Source of the DNA: Providencia vermicola | GTDB lineage: Bacteria; Pseudomonadota; Gammaproteobacteria; Enterobacterales; Enterobacteriaceae | Length of the DNA stretch: 64,000 nt | Assembly: GCF_010748935.1 (NCBI RefSeq) | Contig: NZ_CP048796.1 | Location: forward strand, 2,359,001-2,423,000 | Direction: 5' to 3' | In this document: piece by piece, positions 1 through 9,045 of the stretch | Layout: each line of letters opens with the position of its first letter | Position numbering within the stretch: position 1 is the first letter of the stretch | Translations under genes and position numbers: made by a program | Notes under the pieces: generated by a model | Database searches by the model: none | What the model saw: only the letters and a program-made list of their open reading frames with translations | Told to the model about the DNA's origin: nothing

Positions 1-2
1 AC

Positions 3-809
3 GCACAGGAGAAAAAAGCGAAAGTCATTGTTACCGCAGGAGCAATTCAGTCTAACCATGTTCGCCAAACAGCAGCAATTGCCGCGATGTATGGATTAAG
101 ATGCATTGCCTTACTTGAAAACCCGATTCAAAGTGATGAGCATAATTTCTTGCATAACGGCAATAAGTTGCTGACTAACCTATTTGGGGCTGAATCTGTG
201 ATGTGTGAGGCATTAACAGACCCTCAAGCTCAAATGGAAGAACTCATTCAAACTCTAGCTTTAGAAGATGCTTATATCGTGCCTGTAGGCGGTTCTAATG
301 CGCTTGGTGCATTAGGTTATGTGCAATGCGCTATTGAAATCGCTCAACAGAAACCGTTGGAAATCGAATTTGAGAAAGTGATTGTCGCTTCAGGTAGTGC
401 GGGAACCCATGCTGGACTGGCTATCGGTTTACAAGAGTTATTACCTCATTCTCAGGTCATCGGCGTGACAGTGTCACGATTTAAGCAGGAGCAAGCGCCT
501 AAAGTGGAAAAAATTCAGCGTGAATTAGCTGAGTTATTTGCAATTTTAAAAGTGCCTGAAGTACAACTATGGGATGGTTTTTTTGAACCTATGTATGGTA
601 TGCCAAATCAAGCAGGACTGAATGCTATCACCCTATTAGCTCGTAGTGAGGGAATTTTATTAGATCCGGTTTATACAGGAAAAGCCATGGCAGGTTTGCT
701 CAATTATCTAGAAAATTCAGATGAAAAAACGCCCGTTCTTTTTATCCATACTGGCGGTGCTCCTGCCCTATTTGCTTACCCAGAAATCAATAAAACGATT
801 AACAATTAA
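3..809 (+). CDS. dcyD: D-cysteine desulfhydrase, 5' end outside window
   Basis: PLP enzyme that converts D-cysteine to pyruvate, sulfide and ammonia in the cytoplasm. The reading frame is open from the first complete codon at position 3, so the gene starts upstream; about 268 codons are present of roughly 330 usual. The family motif GAIQSNHVRQTAAIAA lies at the left edge, just after where the PLP lysine should be. Later PLP-phosphate loops are visible (VGGSNALGALGY; SGSAGTHAG), and the C-terminal HTGG signature (FIHTGGAPALFAY) is intact. A related ACC-deaminase-type activity cannot be excluded by eye, but the loops fit DcyD better. A hairpin terminator follows the stop. Confidence 0.9.
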   Translation, partial: AQEKKAKVIVTAGAIQSNHVRQTAAIAAMYGLRCIALLENPIQSDEHNFLHNGNKLLTNLFGAESVMCEALTDPQAQMEELIQTLALEDAYIVPVGGSNALGALGYVQCAIEIAQQKPLEIEFEKVIVASGSAGTHAGLAIGLQELLPHSQVIGVTVSRFKQEQAPKVEKIQRELAELFAILKVPEVQLWDGFFEPMYGMPNQAGLNAITLLARSEGILLDPVYTGKAMAGLLNYLENSDEKTPVLFIHTGGAPALFAYPEINKTINN

Positions 810-812
810 TGG

Positions 813-845
813 AAAAACGGTGCATTTTATAGCACCGTTTCCTCC
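813..845 (+). terminator. Hairpin terminator after dcyD
   Basis: Perfect 9-bp stem AAACGGTGC/GCACCGTTT around an 8-nt AT-rich loop, 6 nt after the dcyD stop. The stem's 3' arm ends in TTT and is followed by a pyrimidine-rich run rather than a pure T tract. Confidence 0.6.
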
Positions 846-1257
846 TATACTTTCCCCTCTGATAATCTCTGTATAATCTAGCTATATTTTAAATATGCTT
901 TATTAGCTTGATATTATATTTAAATTAAACTGACTGACCTTACCTTTAAATCAGTCATTATTATTTTTATCTCATTTTATTGTATCTGTTATTTTCGCTA
1001 ATAAATTAATAATCGGTTACTTACCAATATATAAAAATAAAAAAGTACCAATAAAATAGAATGCAACAACATTACTTCCCGCGATAAAACTTTACCCATA
1101 ATAAAACTATTAGTAAGAAATACTACAGCCCTTTAAATACACTCAAATAACGATAGTGCTGTCTCATTTTTTAGCGCTAAAAATGCGCTATATCGCTCCT
1201 CCGGTAGGCAACATATAACCAATTGTATAAACTTGATACTCCATCAAGGAGAAAATA
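846..1257. other. Intergenic region with a near-palindrome
   Basis: About 410 bp of AT-rich sequence without a convincing gene. Near its right end, 1165-1185 forms a near-perfect palindrome centred on TAGCGCTA and flanked by T and A runs. It lies about 75 bp upstream of the acetyltransferase start at 1258 and could be an operator for that gene. Nothing else stands out. Confidence 0.4.
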
Positions 1258-1695
1258 ATGAATATTCATTTACGCCCAATAACAAAAGAAAATTACGAAT
1301 CTATATCTTTACTCGATGTATTTGAAGAACAAGAAGACTTTGTTGCTTCAAATACATGGTCTTTGCTTGAGGCTGCCTATAATCCAGAGTATGTTACTAG
1401 GGCTATTTACCTCGATGATGATCCTGTTGGTTTTTTTATGTGGGTACCTGCCTCAGACACAAAAATAGCTATTTGGCGTTTTATGGTCGATCAAAAATAT
1501 CAACACAAAGGAATAGGACGCCAAGCAATGAAACTCGCCTTGGCTGAAATCAAGCGAGCCTCATCATTGCAAGAAATCGAGATTTGCTATAATCCTAAAA
1601 ATACGGTTGCCAAATCCTTTTATTCATCCTTTGGTTTTAAAGAAATAGGGTTAGATGAAGAAAGCAAAGAGATGCTTGCTATTCTTAGCATCTAG
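1258..1695 (+). CDS. GNAT acetyltransferase (polyamine-type candidate)
   Basis: A 145-residue single-domain GNAT protein that transfers acetyl from acetyl-CoA to an amine. The acetyl-CoA pyrophosphate loop is at residues 81-90 (YQHKGIGRQA), and the typical C-terminal FYSSFGF element is near residue 120. The pattern WRFMVD...YQHKGIGRQA resembles Blt/SpeG-like polyamine acetyltransferases, but the substrate is a guess. A good Shine-Dalgarno sequence (AAGGAG) precedes the ATG. A second GNAT gene follows 30 bp downstream on the same strand, so they may be co-transcribed. Confidence 0.85.
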   Translation: MNIHLRPITKENYESISLLDVFEEQEDFVASNTWSLLEAAYNPEYVTRAIYLDDDPVGFFMWVPASDTKIAIWRFMVDQKYQHKGIGRQAMKLALAEIKRASSLQEIEICYNPKNTVAKSFYSSFGFKEIGLDEESKEMLAILSI

Positions 1696-1725
1696 TATTT
1701 AATACACTAAATAATAAGATATTTT

Positions 1726-2238
1726 ATGGAAGTTATACTAAGAAAAGCCACAGAACAAGATGCCACGCTGCTCTATAATATCGGTATGGAAAGCTACCTT
1801 TACCACTTTGCTAAGCTATGGTTACATGCCGATGAATTAGCCAGTTATCTTTATCATGAATACTCTCCGCACAAAATCATTGATGATATTAACAGACCGG
1901 ATACTGATTGGTTTATTATCGAGAATACTCAACCAATAGGCATAGTAAAACTAACGTATCATGCAGCGATCACTAATGAATCCATCATAGGCACTCAGTT
2001 AAATAAACTGTATTTTTTACCTACTGCAACTGGTAAAGGAAATGGAAAAAGCATATTTAACCAAATAGAATCACTCGCTAAACAGCATGGGGACCGTCTA
2101 TTATGGTTAGATGTGCTGGCTGAAAATCATTCCGCAGTCAATTTTTATCAAGCAAACGGGATGAGTAAATTTAAAGAAACCGCATTCACTCACCACTCTC
2201 AGCAATCTATAGCATTTATCATGAGTAAAACATTATGA
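1726..2238 (+). CDS. GNAT acetyltransferase
   Basis: A 170-residue GNAT-fold protein. The acetyl-CoA loop ATGKGNGKSIF is at about residues 101-111, followed by the helix and the LWLDVLAENHSAVNFYQANG segment typical of the family's C-terminal half. The N-terminal half carries no recognisable substrate signature, so the acceptor is unknown. No strong ribosome-binding site is visible before the ATG. Its position between another GNAT gene and an NmrA-like gene, all on the plus strand with gaps under 35 bp, suggests one transcription unit. Confidence 0.85.
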   Translation: MEVILRKATEQDATLLYNIGMESYLYHFAKLWLHADELASYLYHEYSPHKIIDDINRPDTDWFIIENTQPIGIVKLTYHAAITNESIIGTQLNKLYFLPTATGKGNGKSIFNQIESLAKQHGDRLLWLDVLAENHSAVNFYQANGMSKFKETAFTHHSQQSIAFIMSKTL

Positions 2239-2256
2239 TTTTGTTGGTAATAAATA

Positions 2257-3126
2257 ATGAAAAATAGAATTCTTGTCACTGGTGCAACTGGCCAAGTTGG
2301 GCATTATTTAGTTCGTTCATTACAAGCTCAAGGGCATGAAGATGTTGTTCTCGCCGTTAGAAATCCCGCGAAACTCACTCATTCCCCCTATCCTATTGTC
2401 GAAATGGATTACGATAAGCCAAAGACCATTGAAGTGGCACTTTCTGGTGTGAATTCTGTTTTTATGATGACGGGTTATACCATTGATATGCTACAACAAA
2501 GCAAAGTCTTTGTAGATATCGCCAAAAAAAGTGGGGTTAATTATATTGTGCACCTTGGCGCTTGTGGTGATGATGAGGCACAAGTCGCCCATTGGGCTTG
2601 GCATCAATTAGTGGAACGCTATATCGAATGGTCAGGTATCCAATATACTCACTTACGCCCTGAGTCCTATATGCAGAATTTATTAGGTTACCAAGGGGAA
2701 GATAATATCAATAAAGGTGTCCTACATTCTTACTTTGGTGATGCTATATTAAGTTGGGTAGATTGTGCTGATGTAGCCGAACTTGCAGCTTATTGTTTAC
2801 TTTCCCCTGAACAGCATGCTGGGCAAGTATATCGCTTAGGTTATGAGAATAAAAATTACACACAAATTGCTGAATTATTAACAACGGAGCTAGGTATTCC
2901 TTTTCATTATCAAGCCGATGACCCAGATGAGTTTTGGCAATTTGCCCAAACCAACTCTCTCGAGCTTGCCTATATGAAAAGCATTTATGACCATTATGTT
3001 GCTTTCACATCTGGAAAATTGTCTCGCGAAGGAATGATATTTGACAATTTTCAGAAAATTACAGGGAAAGCCCCCACTACATTAAAACAATTTCTCATTA
3101 AACACCAAAACCATTTTAAACCATAA
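2257..3126 (+). CDS. NmrA-like NAD(P)-binding protein / atypical SDR reductase
   Basis: A 289-residue Rossmann-fold protein. The dinucleotide loop GATGQVG at residues 9-15 begins an atypical short-chain dehydrogenase. No Tyr-x-x-x-Lys catalytic pair is evident at the usual place, as in NmrA/HSCARG and QorB-type proteins that sense or reduce with NAD(P)H. The likely roles are quinone or nucleotide-sugar-like reduction or redox sensing; the sequence does not decide. It is 18 bp downstream of the second GNAT gene and probably ends that unit. Confidence 0.85.
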   Translation: MKNRILVTGATGQVGHYLVRSLQAQGHEDVVLAVRNPAKLTHSPYPIVEMDYDKPKTIEVALSGVNSVFMMTGYTIDMLQQSKVFVDIAKKSGVNYIVHLGACGDDEAQVAHWAWHQLVERYIEWSGIQYTHLRPESYMQNLLGYQGEDNINKGVLHSYFGDAILSWVDCADVAELAAYCLLSPEQHAGQVYRLGYENKNYTQIAELLTTELGIPFHYQADDPDEFWQFAQTNSLELAYMKSIYDHYVAFTSGKLSREGMIFDNFQKITGKAPTTLKQFLIKHQNHFKP

Positions 3127-3208
3127 CTAATTTGTTATAACAATAAAATAATTGGTGCGATTGATTTATACGTTCCTGCTGTAATATAAAAGAGCAAAGT
3201 TGTAATTT

Positions 3209-3391
3209 TTAGGCTTTGCCTTTTTTATTTTCAATCAAGAGTTCTAACATCATCAAACAGCCCCCAGCAAATATCCGCAGACCCGTTTTTTCATCTAAAC
3301 GTTCCGCTGCCTTTGCTATTGCTGATGAAAATGAAATGACACCAACAACTAAAGCCTTTATGAAACTGACAAAAGCAATAAGCTCAATCAC
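3209..3391 (-). CDS. Small putative membrane protein, uncertain
   Basis: A 60-codon frame starting with GTG, 14 nt after the yqfB stop on the same strand. It has a hydrophobic N-terminal stretch (IELIAFVSFIKALVVGVISF, likely one membrane helix) followed by a charged region ending NKKGKA. Codon choice looks genuine: purine-rich first positions and common GAA, AAA and GGT codons. No Shine-Dalgarno sequence is visible, and an overlapping plus-strand frame of the same length exists. I prefer this strand because of the hydrophobic segment and its placement behind yqfB. I recognise no family. Confidence 0.4.
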   Translation of the reverse strand: MIELIAFVSFIKALVVGVISFSSAIAKAAERLDEKTGLRIFAGGCLMMLELLIENKKGKA

Positions 3392-3405
3392 TAAGTAAAA
3401 TACAT

Positions 3406-3726
3406 TTACTGAACGAGGCGATAGTGAATAACAAACAGTGATTGCTCTGTAGGGTAAATTTCACGAATTAAGGTTTTTAAATTATCTAACGTCATTGCTT
3501 CTTGTTTCGCGTAATACGCTGAAATTTCATCATAACCAATAGGCTCAACAGAAAGAATTTCAATATCCGTATAATAAGTGCCTGTTTCGAGGGCAAATAC
3601 TTTCACTATCGTTCCAGGAATATAATTACTTTCACTTTTATCACGAATTGTGATGACTTTTTCACCAGAAACAACCAGTGGTAATAATCGCTCAAAAAAG
3701 GTTATCGTGTCAGGCGCTTTACGCAT
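3406..3726 (-). CDS. yqfB: N4-acetylcytidine amidohydrolase (ASCH domain)
   Basis: A single ASCH-domain protein of 106 residues, close to E. coli YqfB (103 residues), which hydrolyses N4-acetylcytidine to cytidine and acetate. Family landmarks are visible: the early ITFFERLLP segment, the GEKVITIRD motif containing the basic and threonine residues implicated in catalysis, and the IYPTEQSLFVIHYRL end. The frame is open 20 codons further upstream. The ATG at 3726 is chosen because AAAGGAT lies just before it and the protein then matches the family length. It is convergent with the NmrA-like gene. Confidence 0.9.
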   Translation of the reverse strand: MRKAPDTITFFERLLPLVVSGEKVITIRDKSESNYIPGTIVKVFALETGTYYTDIEILSVEPIGYDEISAYYAKQEAMTLDNLKTLIREIYPTEQSLFVIHYRLVQ

Positions 3727-3792
3727 AGCTATCCTTTGATGGAAATGGTTTAAATAAAGATTGGTGATGAAGCATTTCATCACCAAGCATAA

Positions 3793-4623
3793 TTATGATT
3801 TCAGATGACGTGCATGAAATGCGATATGCTCGCCAATAAAGCTAGCAATAAAATAGTAACTGTGGTCATAGCCTTCACGCAAATGCAAAGTAAAATCATG
3901 GCGTTTACGCTGACAAACCTCATCAAACAATTCAGGTTGTAATTGTTCTTGATAAAAAGGGTCGTCAGTTCCCACATCAACCAGCATAGGGGGAGTCGTT
4001 TGCGCCTCATTCAGGAGATTGATCGTATCATAGCGCGACCAGAGGGACTTATCCTCCCCTAAATAAGCCGCAAATGCTTTTTGTCCCCAAGGAACTTGTG
4101 ATGGTGCAACAATTGGCGCAAACGCTGACAGACTACAATAACGTTCTGAATTACGTAAGCCAATCATCAATGCGCCATGTCCCCCCATTGAATGACCGAA
4201 AATAGCGCGTTTATCATTAACGGGAAAATTGGCTTCAATAAGATTAGGTAATTCTGACACAATATAGTCATACATTTTATAATGATGATGCCATGGTTCT
4301 CTTATCGCATTTAGGTAAAAACCCGCACCTTGCCCTAAATCATAAGCTTCATCATCTGCAACCTGTTCCCCTCTAGGACTCGTATCTGGCACAATTAAAA
4401 CGACACCATGCTCAGCAGCAAATTGTTGTGCTCCCGCTTTCGTAATAAAATTTTGTTCATTACACGTTAATCCAGATAGCCAATAAATGACAGGGTACTG
4501 TTTATTTGCTGAAGTCGACGGCAGATAAACTGCAAATTTCATATCACAATTTAAGACGGTAGAGTAATGCTGATAAACATCTTGCCAGCCGCCAAAACAA
4601 GCGTGGCGTTCAATCCTTTCCAT
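3793..4623 (-). CDS. frmB: S-formylglutathione hydrolase
   Basis: Alpha/beta-hydrolase that cleaves S-formylglutathione to formate and glutathione, the last step of glutathione-dependent formaldehyde oxidation. It has 276 residues, as usual. The nucleophile elbow GHSMGG places Ser145, the acid is near Asp221 in DVGTDDPF, and His254 lies in GYDHSYYF. The ATG at 4623 is preceded by AAGGAG; an upstream in-frame start 12 codons earlier lacks one. It is the last gene of frmRAB, separated from frmA by a 9-bp-stem hairpin. Confidence 0.96.
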   Translation of the reverse strand: MERIERHACFGGWQDVYQHYSTVLNCDMKFAVYLPSTSANKQYPVIYWLSGLTCNEQNFITKAGAQQFAAEHGVVLIVPDTSPRGEQVADDEAYDLGQGAGFYLNAIREPWHHHYKMYDYIVSELPNLIEANFPVNDKRAIFGHSMGGHGALMIGLRNSERYCSLSAFAPIVAPSQVPWGQKAFAAYLGEDKSLWSRYDTINLLNEAQTTPPMLVDVGTDDPFYQEQLQPELFDEVCQRKRHDFTLHLREGYDHSYYFIASFIGEHIAFHARHLKS

Positions 4624-4650
4624 TGTGAGCTCCTTATCAATTTGAAAATA

Positions 4651-4684
4651 CAAGCCCAATAAAAACAGGTTAAAATTGGGCTTG
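4651..4684 (-). promoter_or_regulatory. Intercistronic hairpin between frmA and frmB
   Basis: Perfect 9-bp inverted repeat CAAGCCCAA/TTGGGCTTG with a 16-nt loop, starting 8 nt after the frmA stop and ending 28 nt before the frmB start. On the minus strand it is followed by TATTTTC. It could be a partial terminator or an mRNA-processing or stability element that sets the frmA:frmB ratio. Confidence 0.5.
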
Positions 4685-4691
4685 TTAACCG

Positions 4692-5813
<1,122 letters not shown>

Positions 5814-5819
5814 TTATTA

Positions 5820-6092
5820 TTAACGCAGGTATGTTCGAATGAGAGAAATCGCATCATCAACAGATTCTTTTTGGCTTTGCGTAGCCGCTGACGCTTGCAA
5901 TCCTTCTCGTAAATGACTTTCCAAAACGCCAGCCATTAGCCCATTAACTGCTCCTCTAATTGCGGCTATTTGCTGTAACACTGCACTGCATTCCACTTCA
6001 TCTTCTAAAGCGGTTTCCAATGCGAGTAGCTGTCCTTTTAATTTTCTGACTCGTGTCAAGACGGCTTTTTTCTCTTTCGGTGAATGTGGCAT
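5820..6092 (-). CDS. frmR: Formaldehyde-responsive repressor (CsoR/RcnR family)
   Basis: A 90-residue all-helical DUF156 repressor. Known FrmR proteins sense formaldehyde by cross-linking Pro2 to Cys35 of a neighbouring subunit. Here Pro2, Cys35 and His60 are all in place (MPHSP...; DEVECSAV; VLESHLRE). The pattern is therefore FrmR rather than the copper or nickel sensors CsoR or RcnR, and adjacency to frmAB agrees. A G-tract operator lies directly upstream (6110-6131). Confidence 0.96.
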   Translation of the reverse strand: MPHSPKEKKAVLTRVRKLKGQLLALETALEDEVECSAVLQQIAAIRGAVNGLMAGVLESHLREGLQASAATQSQKESVDDAISLIRTYLR

Positions 6093-6109
6093 AGTCTGTC
6101 GCTCATTAT

Positions 6110-6131
6110 ATACATAGGGGGAGTATAGTAT
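6110..6131. promoter_or_regulatory. FrmR-type operator
   Basis: Five G residues flanked by the AT-rich arms ATACATA and AGTATAGTAT, 18 bp upstream of the frmR start. This is the layout of CsoR/RcnR-family operators (a G/C tract between AT inverted repeats). It probably overlaps the frmRAB promoter. Confidence 0.65.
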
Positions 6132-6258
6132 TTTTCAGGTAATCTGTACAGGAAGGGCAAATTGATCGCGCCAAAAATGCTCTCTTAGCCCGATGAACTG
6201 TTCAGTAACACAGACTTTTTGTACACTCAATCAAAAGGGAAACAAATGAAGTAATATT

Positions 6259-7041
6259 ATGAAAAATAATGAAATATTATTCTATCAACAAGAACGTCAT
6301 TTCTGGACTGGCATATGTAAAGACACTATTGCTATTAATGATGCAACCATTGCTTATTTCTCAGAATTACCGATACCGGCCTTCAGCTTTGTTTATTTAC
6401 ATTCAGGGGCATCTGTCGCTGACTTTACGACTGCTAACAACCTATTTGTTAAACAAAAAAAGCCTTATATCCTTGTCGTACACGAAGATATTCTTCCACA
6501 CATGATGTCACTGATTGCAGAGAAACAGTATCAAAGTGATGGAGAAACCACCGCAATGGTTTTAACTCGAGCTGAGATGGTCAATCACACCGAGGAGGCA
6601 CTCCCTGAAGGGTACAAAATCGCACTCTGTAATGATCAGTTAATCGAATGGGCACAGCCGCTAATGACTGCATTTGGTACTGAAGATAGTGATGCAGATG
6701 AAGATCCTACTGTAATCAATGAATATATTCGCTATCACCAAAGAGCATTACAGCGTGATATTCAGTCTCAACACTATGTATTATTTAATGAAAACAATAC
6801 GCCAGTGAGTGCTTTAACACTCACGATAAATGGGAATATGGCACGTCTTGACGATATCGGTACGGATACTCAATATCAACGCCAAGGATTAGCGACTTTA
6901 CTCATTAAACATGCCTTAAAAACGTGTATAAGAAAAAATATTGAGTGTTGCTTTCTAGAAGCTTCTAGTGATGGGCTGTCTATTTATCAAAAATTAGGAT
7001 TTACCCCTCTTTTCCACTATTACAGCTTTATTGTTGAGTAA
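6259..7041 (+). CDS. GNAT acetyltransferase, 260-residue type (paralogue 1)
   Basis: A 260-residue protein with a C-terminal GNAT domain and an N-terminal domain of about 110 residues without recognisable motif. The acetyl-CoA loop is YQRQGLATLLI, about residues 205-215, preceded by MARLDDIGTDT and followed by CCFLEASSDGLSIYQKLGF. It is clearly homologous over its whole length to the protein at 11470-12255 (shared FW-T-IC, F-F-YL, LFV-QKK and EYIRYH elements). Two copies 5 kb apart imply an old duplication. Substrate unknown. It is divergent from frmRAB. Confidence 0.88.
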   Translation: MKNNEILFYQQERHFWTGICKDTIAINDATIAYFSELPIPAFSFVYLHSGASVADFTTANNLFVKQKKPYILVVHEDILPHMMSLIAEKQYQSDGETTAMVLTRAEMVNHTEEALPEGYKIALCNDQLIEWAQPLMTAFGTEDSDADEDPTVINEYIRYHQRALQRDIQSQHYVLFNENNTPVSALTLTINGNMARLDDIGTDTQYQRQGLATLLIKHALKTCIRKNIECCFLEASSDGLSIYQKLGFTPLFHYYSFIVE

Positions 7042-7185
7042 GATCGCTGAGTAAAATTAATTCATTAATACGGCTTATTCACTGTCGTTCTTTTCGTGAA
7101 TGTCTACGCTTTCATCCGCAAAAAGCACTGTATCTAGGAAAAAGGCGCTTATTCTTACTTGAATAAACATTAAGGTAACTTAAAA

Positions 7186-7266
7186 ATGTGTATGTCGCCC
7201 CGCATTTATCAATTAGAAGAACAACCTTTGCAGATCAGTGAATTTGAATTAAAAACAGTCAAGTAA
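7186..7266 (+). CDS. Possible 26-codon small ORF
   Basis: ATG-initiated frame reading MCMSPRIYQLEEQPLQISEF and ending LKTVK, with AAGGTAAC about 6 nt upstream as a possible ribosome-binding site. Its TAA stop overlaps the first base of a perfect 24-bp palindrome. It matches no family I recognise and could be chance. Confidence 0.25.
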   Translation: MCMSPRIYQLEEQPLQISEFELKTVK

Positions 7267-7289
7267 GCTAATTAACGCGTTAATTAGCT
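7266..7289. repeat. Perfect 24-bp palindrome
   Basis: AGCTAATTAACG followed immediately by its reverse complement, with no spacer. It directly abuts the stop of the 26-codon ORF. There is no T tract on either side, so a simple intrinsic terminator is unlikely; a protein-binding site or a cruciform-prone element is possible. The rest of 7042-7417 shows nothing else. Confidence 0.6.
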
Positions 7290-7417
7290 CACACAATAGG
7301 TTTATGGAAGGCATCAATTTTACGCCCAAACGAATATATTGAGGCTTAAATAAACGCGTAAAACTCCCTATTCATCATTAGCTATTAGCCTCCCATTATC
7401 GAAGGAGGCTAAAAATG

Positions 7418-8338
7418 CTATTTATCGATCGCGCGATACCATTTCTGAATATCGTTGACGATGACATTTGTCTGTGACTTCCCTTTATCATCAATAAAAA
7501 AGTGGTCAAGGTCTGGGTAAGTCTTGAACGATACATGATTGTTATTAACGTATCCCATCATCCTCATTACGCTATGCGGATCAACATGAGTATCGTTCAT
7601 GGTTTGTATGACTAAATGGGGCGTTTTAACTGATTGCAGTAATTTTTGATTGTTAATCATTAACATTTCACGCCACCATTTTTTTCCATGTTCACTTGGA
7701 TAATTATCTTGTTGTAATTTATTTTGTACTACATCCTTAGCAAATTGCTTAAAACCTTCAATGGCGTGTGATGATTCTTCACTAGGTACTGTTTTTTCGA
7801 TGCTATACAGCACATCATTAATAAAAAATGCGCCACCACCATTAAGTGAAATAGACGCATGAACCATGTCAGTATCAGCCACAATCAAATTTGTCACCAC
7901 AGCCCCTTCGCTTCCACCAAGTAAAACAATGTGTTGGTAACTATTTTTAAAATGCGCTAACAGTGTTAAATAGTTATCTTTACGTTCTAATGGCGAATCA
8001 TTCTCCATATAAGCAATAGGACAATCCTCCGCTGAGGCTTCTTTTCCGTCTTTGCCAACTTGACTATCTAACCCTGTTTTTTCAACCAATAAGATATCAT
8101 TATCTGGAAACGCGATAGCAAAGTTTTCTACCATATTGGTATTATTAATCACACTTCGACAATCAGAACCTTGAATTAAGACCAGCAAGTTTTCAGCGGG
8201 TTGCTCGTTTTGTTTGAGAAGATAATAGTGAATCTCTTTGCCTTGTTTATTTTGAATTTTTTGTAATTCAGGTGAACTATTAGCTTGATTCGCTATAAAA
8301 AAACTCATACTACATAAAATAACAGGGAGTATTTTCAT
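7418..8338 (-). CDS. Secreted alpha/beta-hydrolase family protein
   Basis: A 306-residue protein with a signal peptide of about 21 residues (hydrophobic ILPVILCSMSFFIA, then QANSS), so it probably acts in the periplasm. The nucleophile elbow is GGSEGA with Ser143, and a late DLDHFF motif supplies the probable histidine. An extra pair of cysteines (GSDCRS; AEDCPIA) could form a disulfide. This is a serine-hydrolase or peptidase-like fold; substrate unknown. It stands alone, transcribed away from the 700-bp gap to its right. Confidence 0.85.
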   Translation of the reverse strand: MKILPVILCSMSFFIANQANSSPELQKIQNKQGKEIHYYLLKQNEQPAENLLVLIQGSDCRSVINNTNMVENFAIAFPDNDILLVEKTGLDSQVGKDGKEASAEDCPIAYMENDSPLERKDNYLTLLAHFKNSYQHIVLLGGSEGAVVTNLIVADTDMVHASISLNGGGAFFINDVLYSIEKTVPSEESSHAIEGFKQFAKDVVQNKLQQDNYPSEHGKKWWREMLMINNQKLLQSVKTPHLVIQTMNDTHVDPHSVMRMMGYVNNNHVSFKTYPDLDHFFIDDKGKSQTNVIVNDIQKWYRAIDK

Positions 8339-9045
8339 GTCATAACCATAATAACCAATATATTATATATTCCTAACAAGTATAGACATCTAACGCTATA
8401 TAAATATACACCGAAAATGCTCTTTTATATAATATAGATATGATAGATTAAAAAGCGTTTTTCATTATGCGATTGAATCAATAGCACCGTATACATTAAT
8501 TAAGGAAAACAGATAAATACAGCAACATATACGCATTGGCATTTAATTTTGTTCACTACATTTCACCAACCACTGTGGGTTAAAAATAATATGATAATTC
8601 TATAACCCGCCATCGGTCAGTTTTCATAATATGTTGTCGCGTATTAAACCTCCACATCTCCTTTTCTAAATAGAAAAAGAAAATATGTTATAAACTATTT
8701 ATTCCCACATTATTTTTTGTACAAAAACGCATGCTGTTTTTCTACTATTGATAAATTAGCTACATCAATTTCCATAATAATTAACATTATTTATTTTCAC
8801 GCAGCAAAAGGGTAATCTGAACCTAGTACAGATAAAAATGAATAATTACCTTAATTTCACACTTTCCCCTATGATCTTGTCTCTTTAATCCTTATTATAA
8901 TCAGCGCTCACCACGAACATTCATGTTCGATGAGAACAACATCAACATTGCATGATACGGGCAAATAATTGCCTTATTTGACATGAGTAGGTTGAAATAA
9001 GCTTCATCATAAACCATTTAATAACTAAACTAAATTATTGATACA
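8339..9045. other. Long intergenic region with divergent promoters
   Basis: About 700 bp, very AT-rich, with no frame I would call a gene. It must hold the promoters of the secreted hydrolase (minus strand) and the MFS gene (plus strand). A 16-bp dyad at 8914-8929 (CGAACAT/ATGTTCG) lies about 120 bp before the MFS start and could bind a regulator. The length leaves room for a small RNA, but I see no clear promoter-terminator pair. Confidence 0.4.

Noticed and set aside
3216-3398. 60-codon plus-strand frame opposite the small ORF behind yqfB
   Set aside because: No ribosome-binding site, codon composition less coding-like than the minus strand, and convergent to nothing; treated as antisense shadow.
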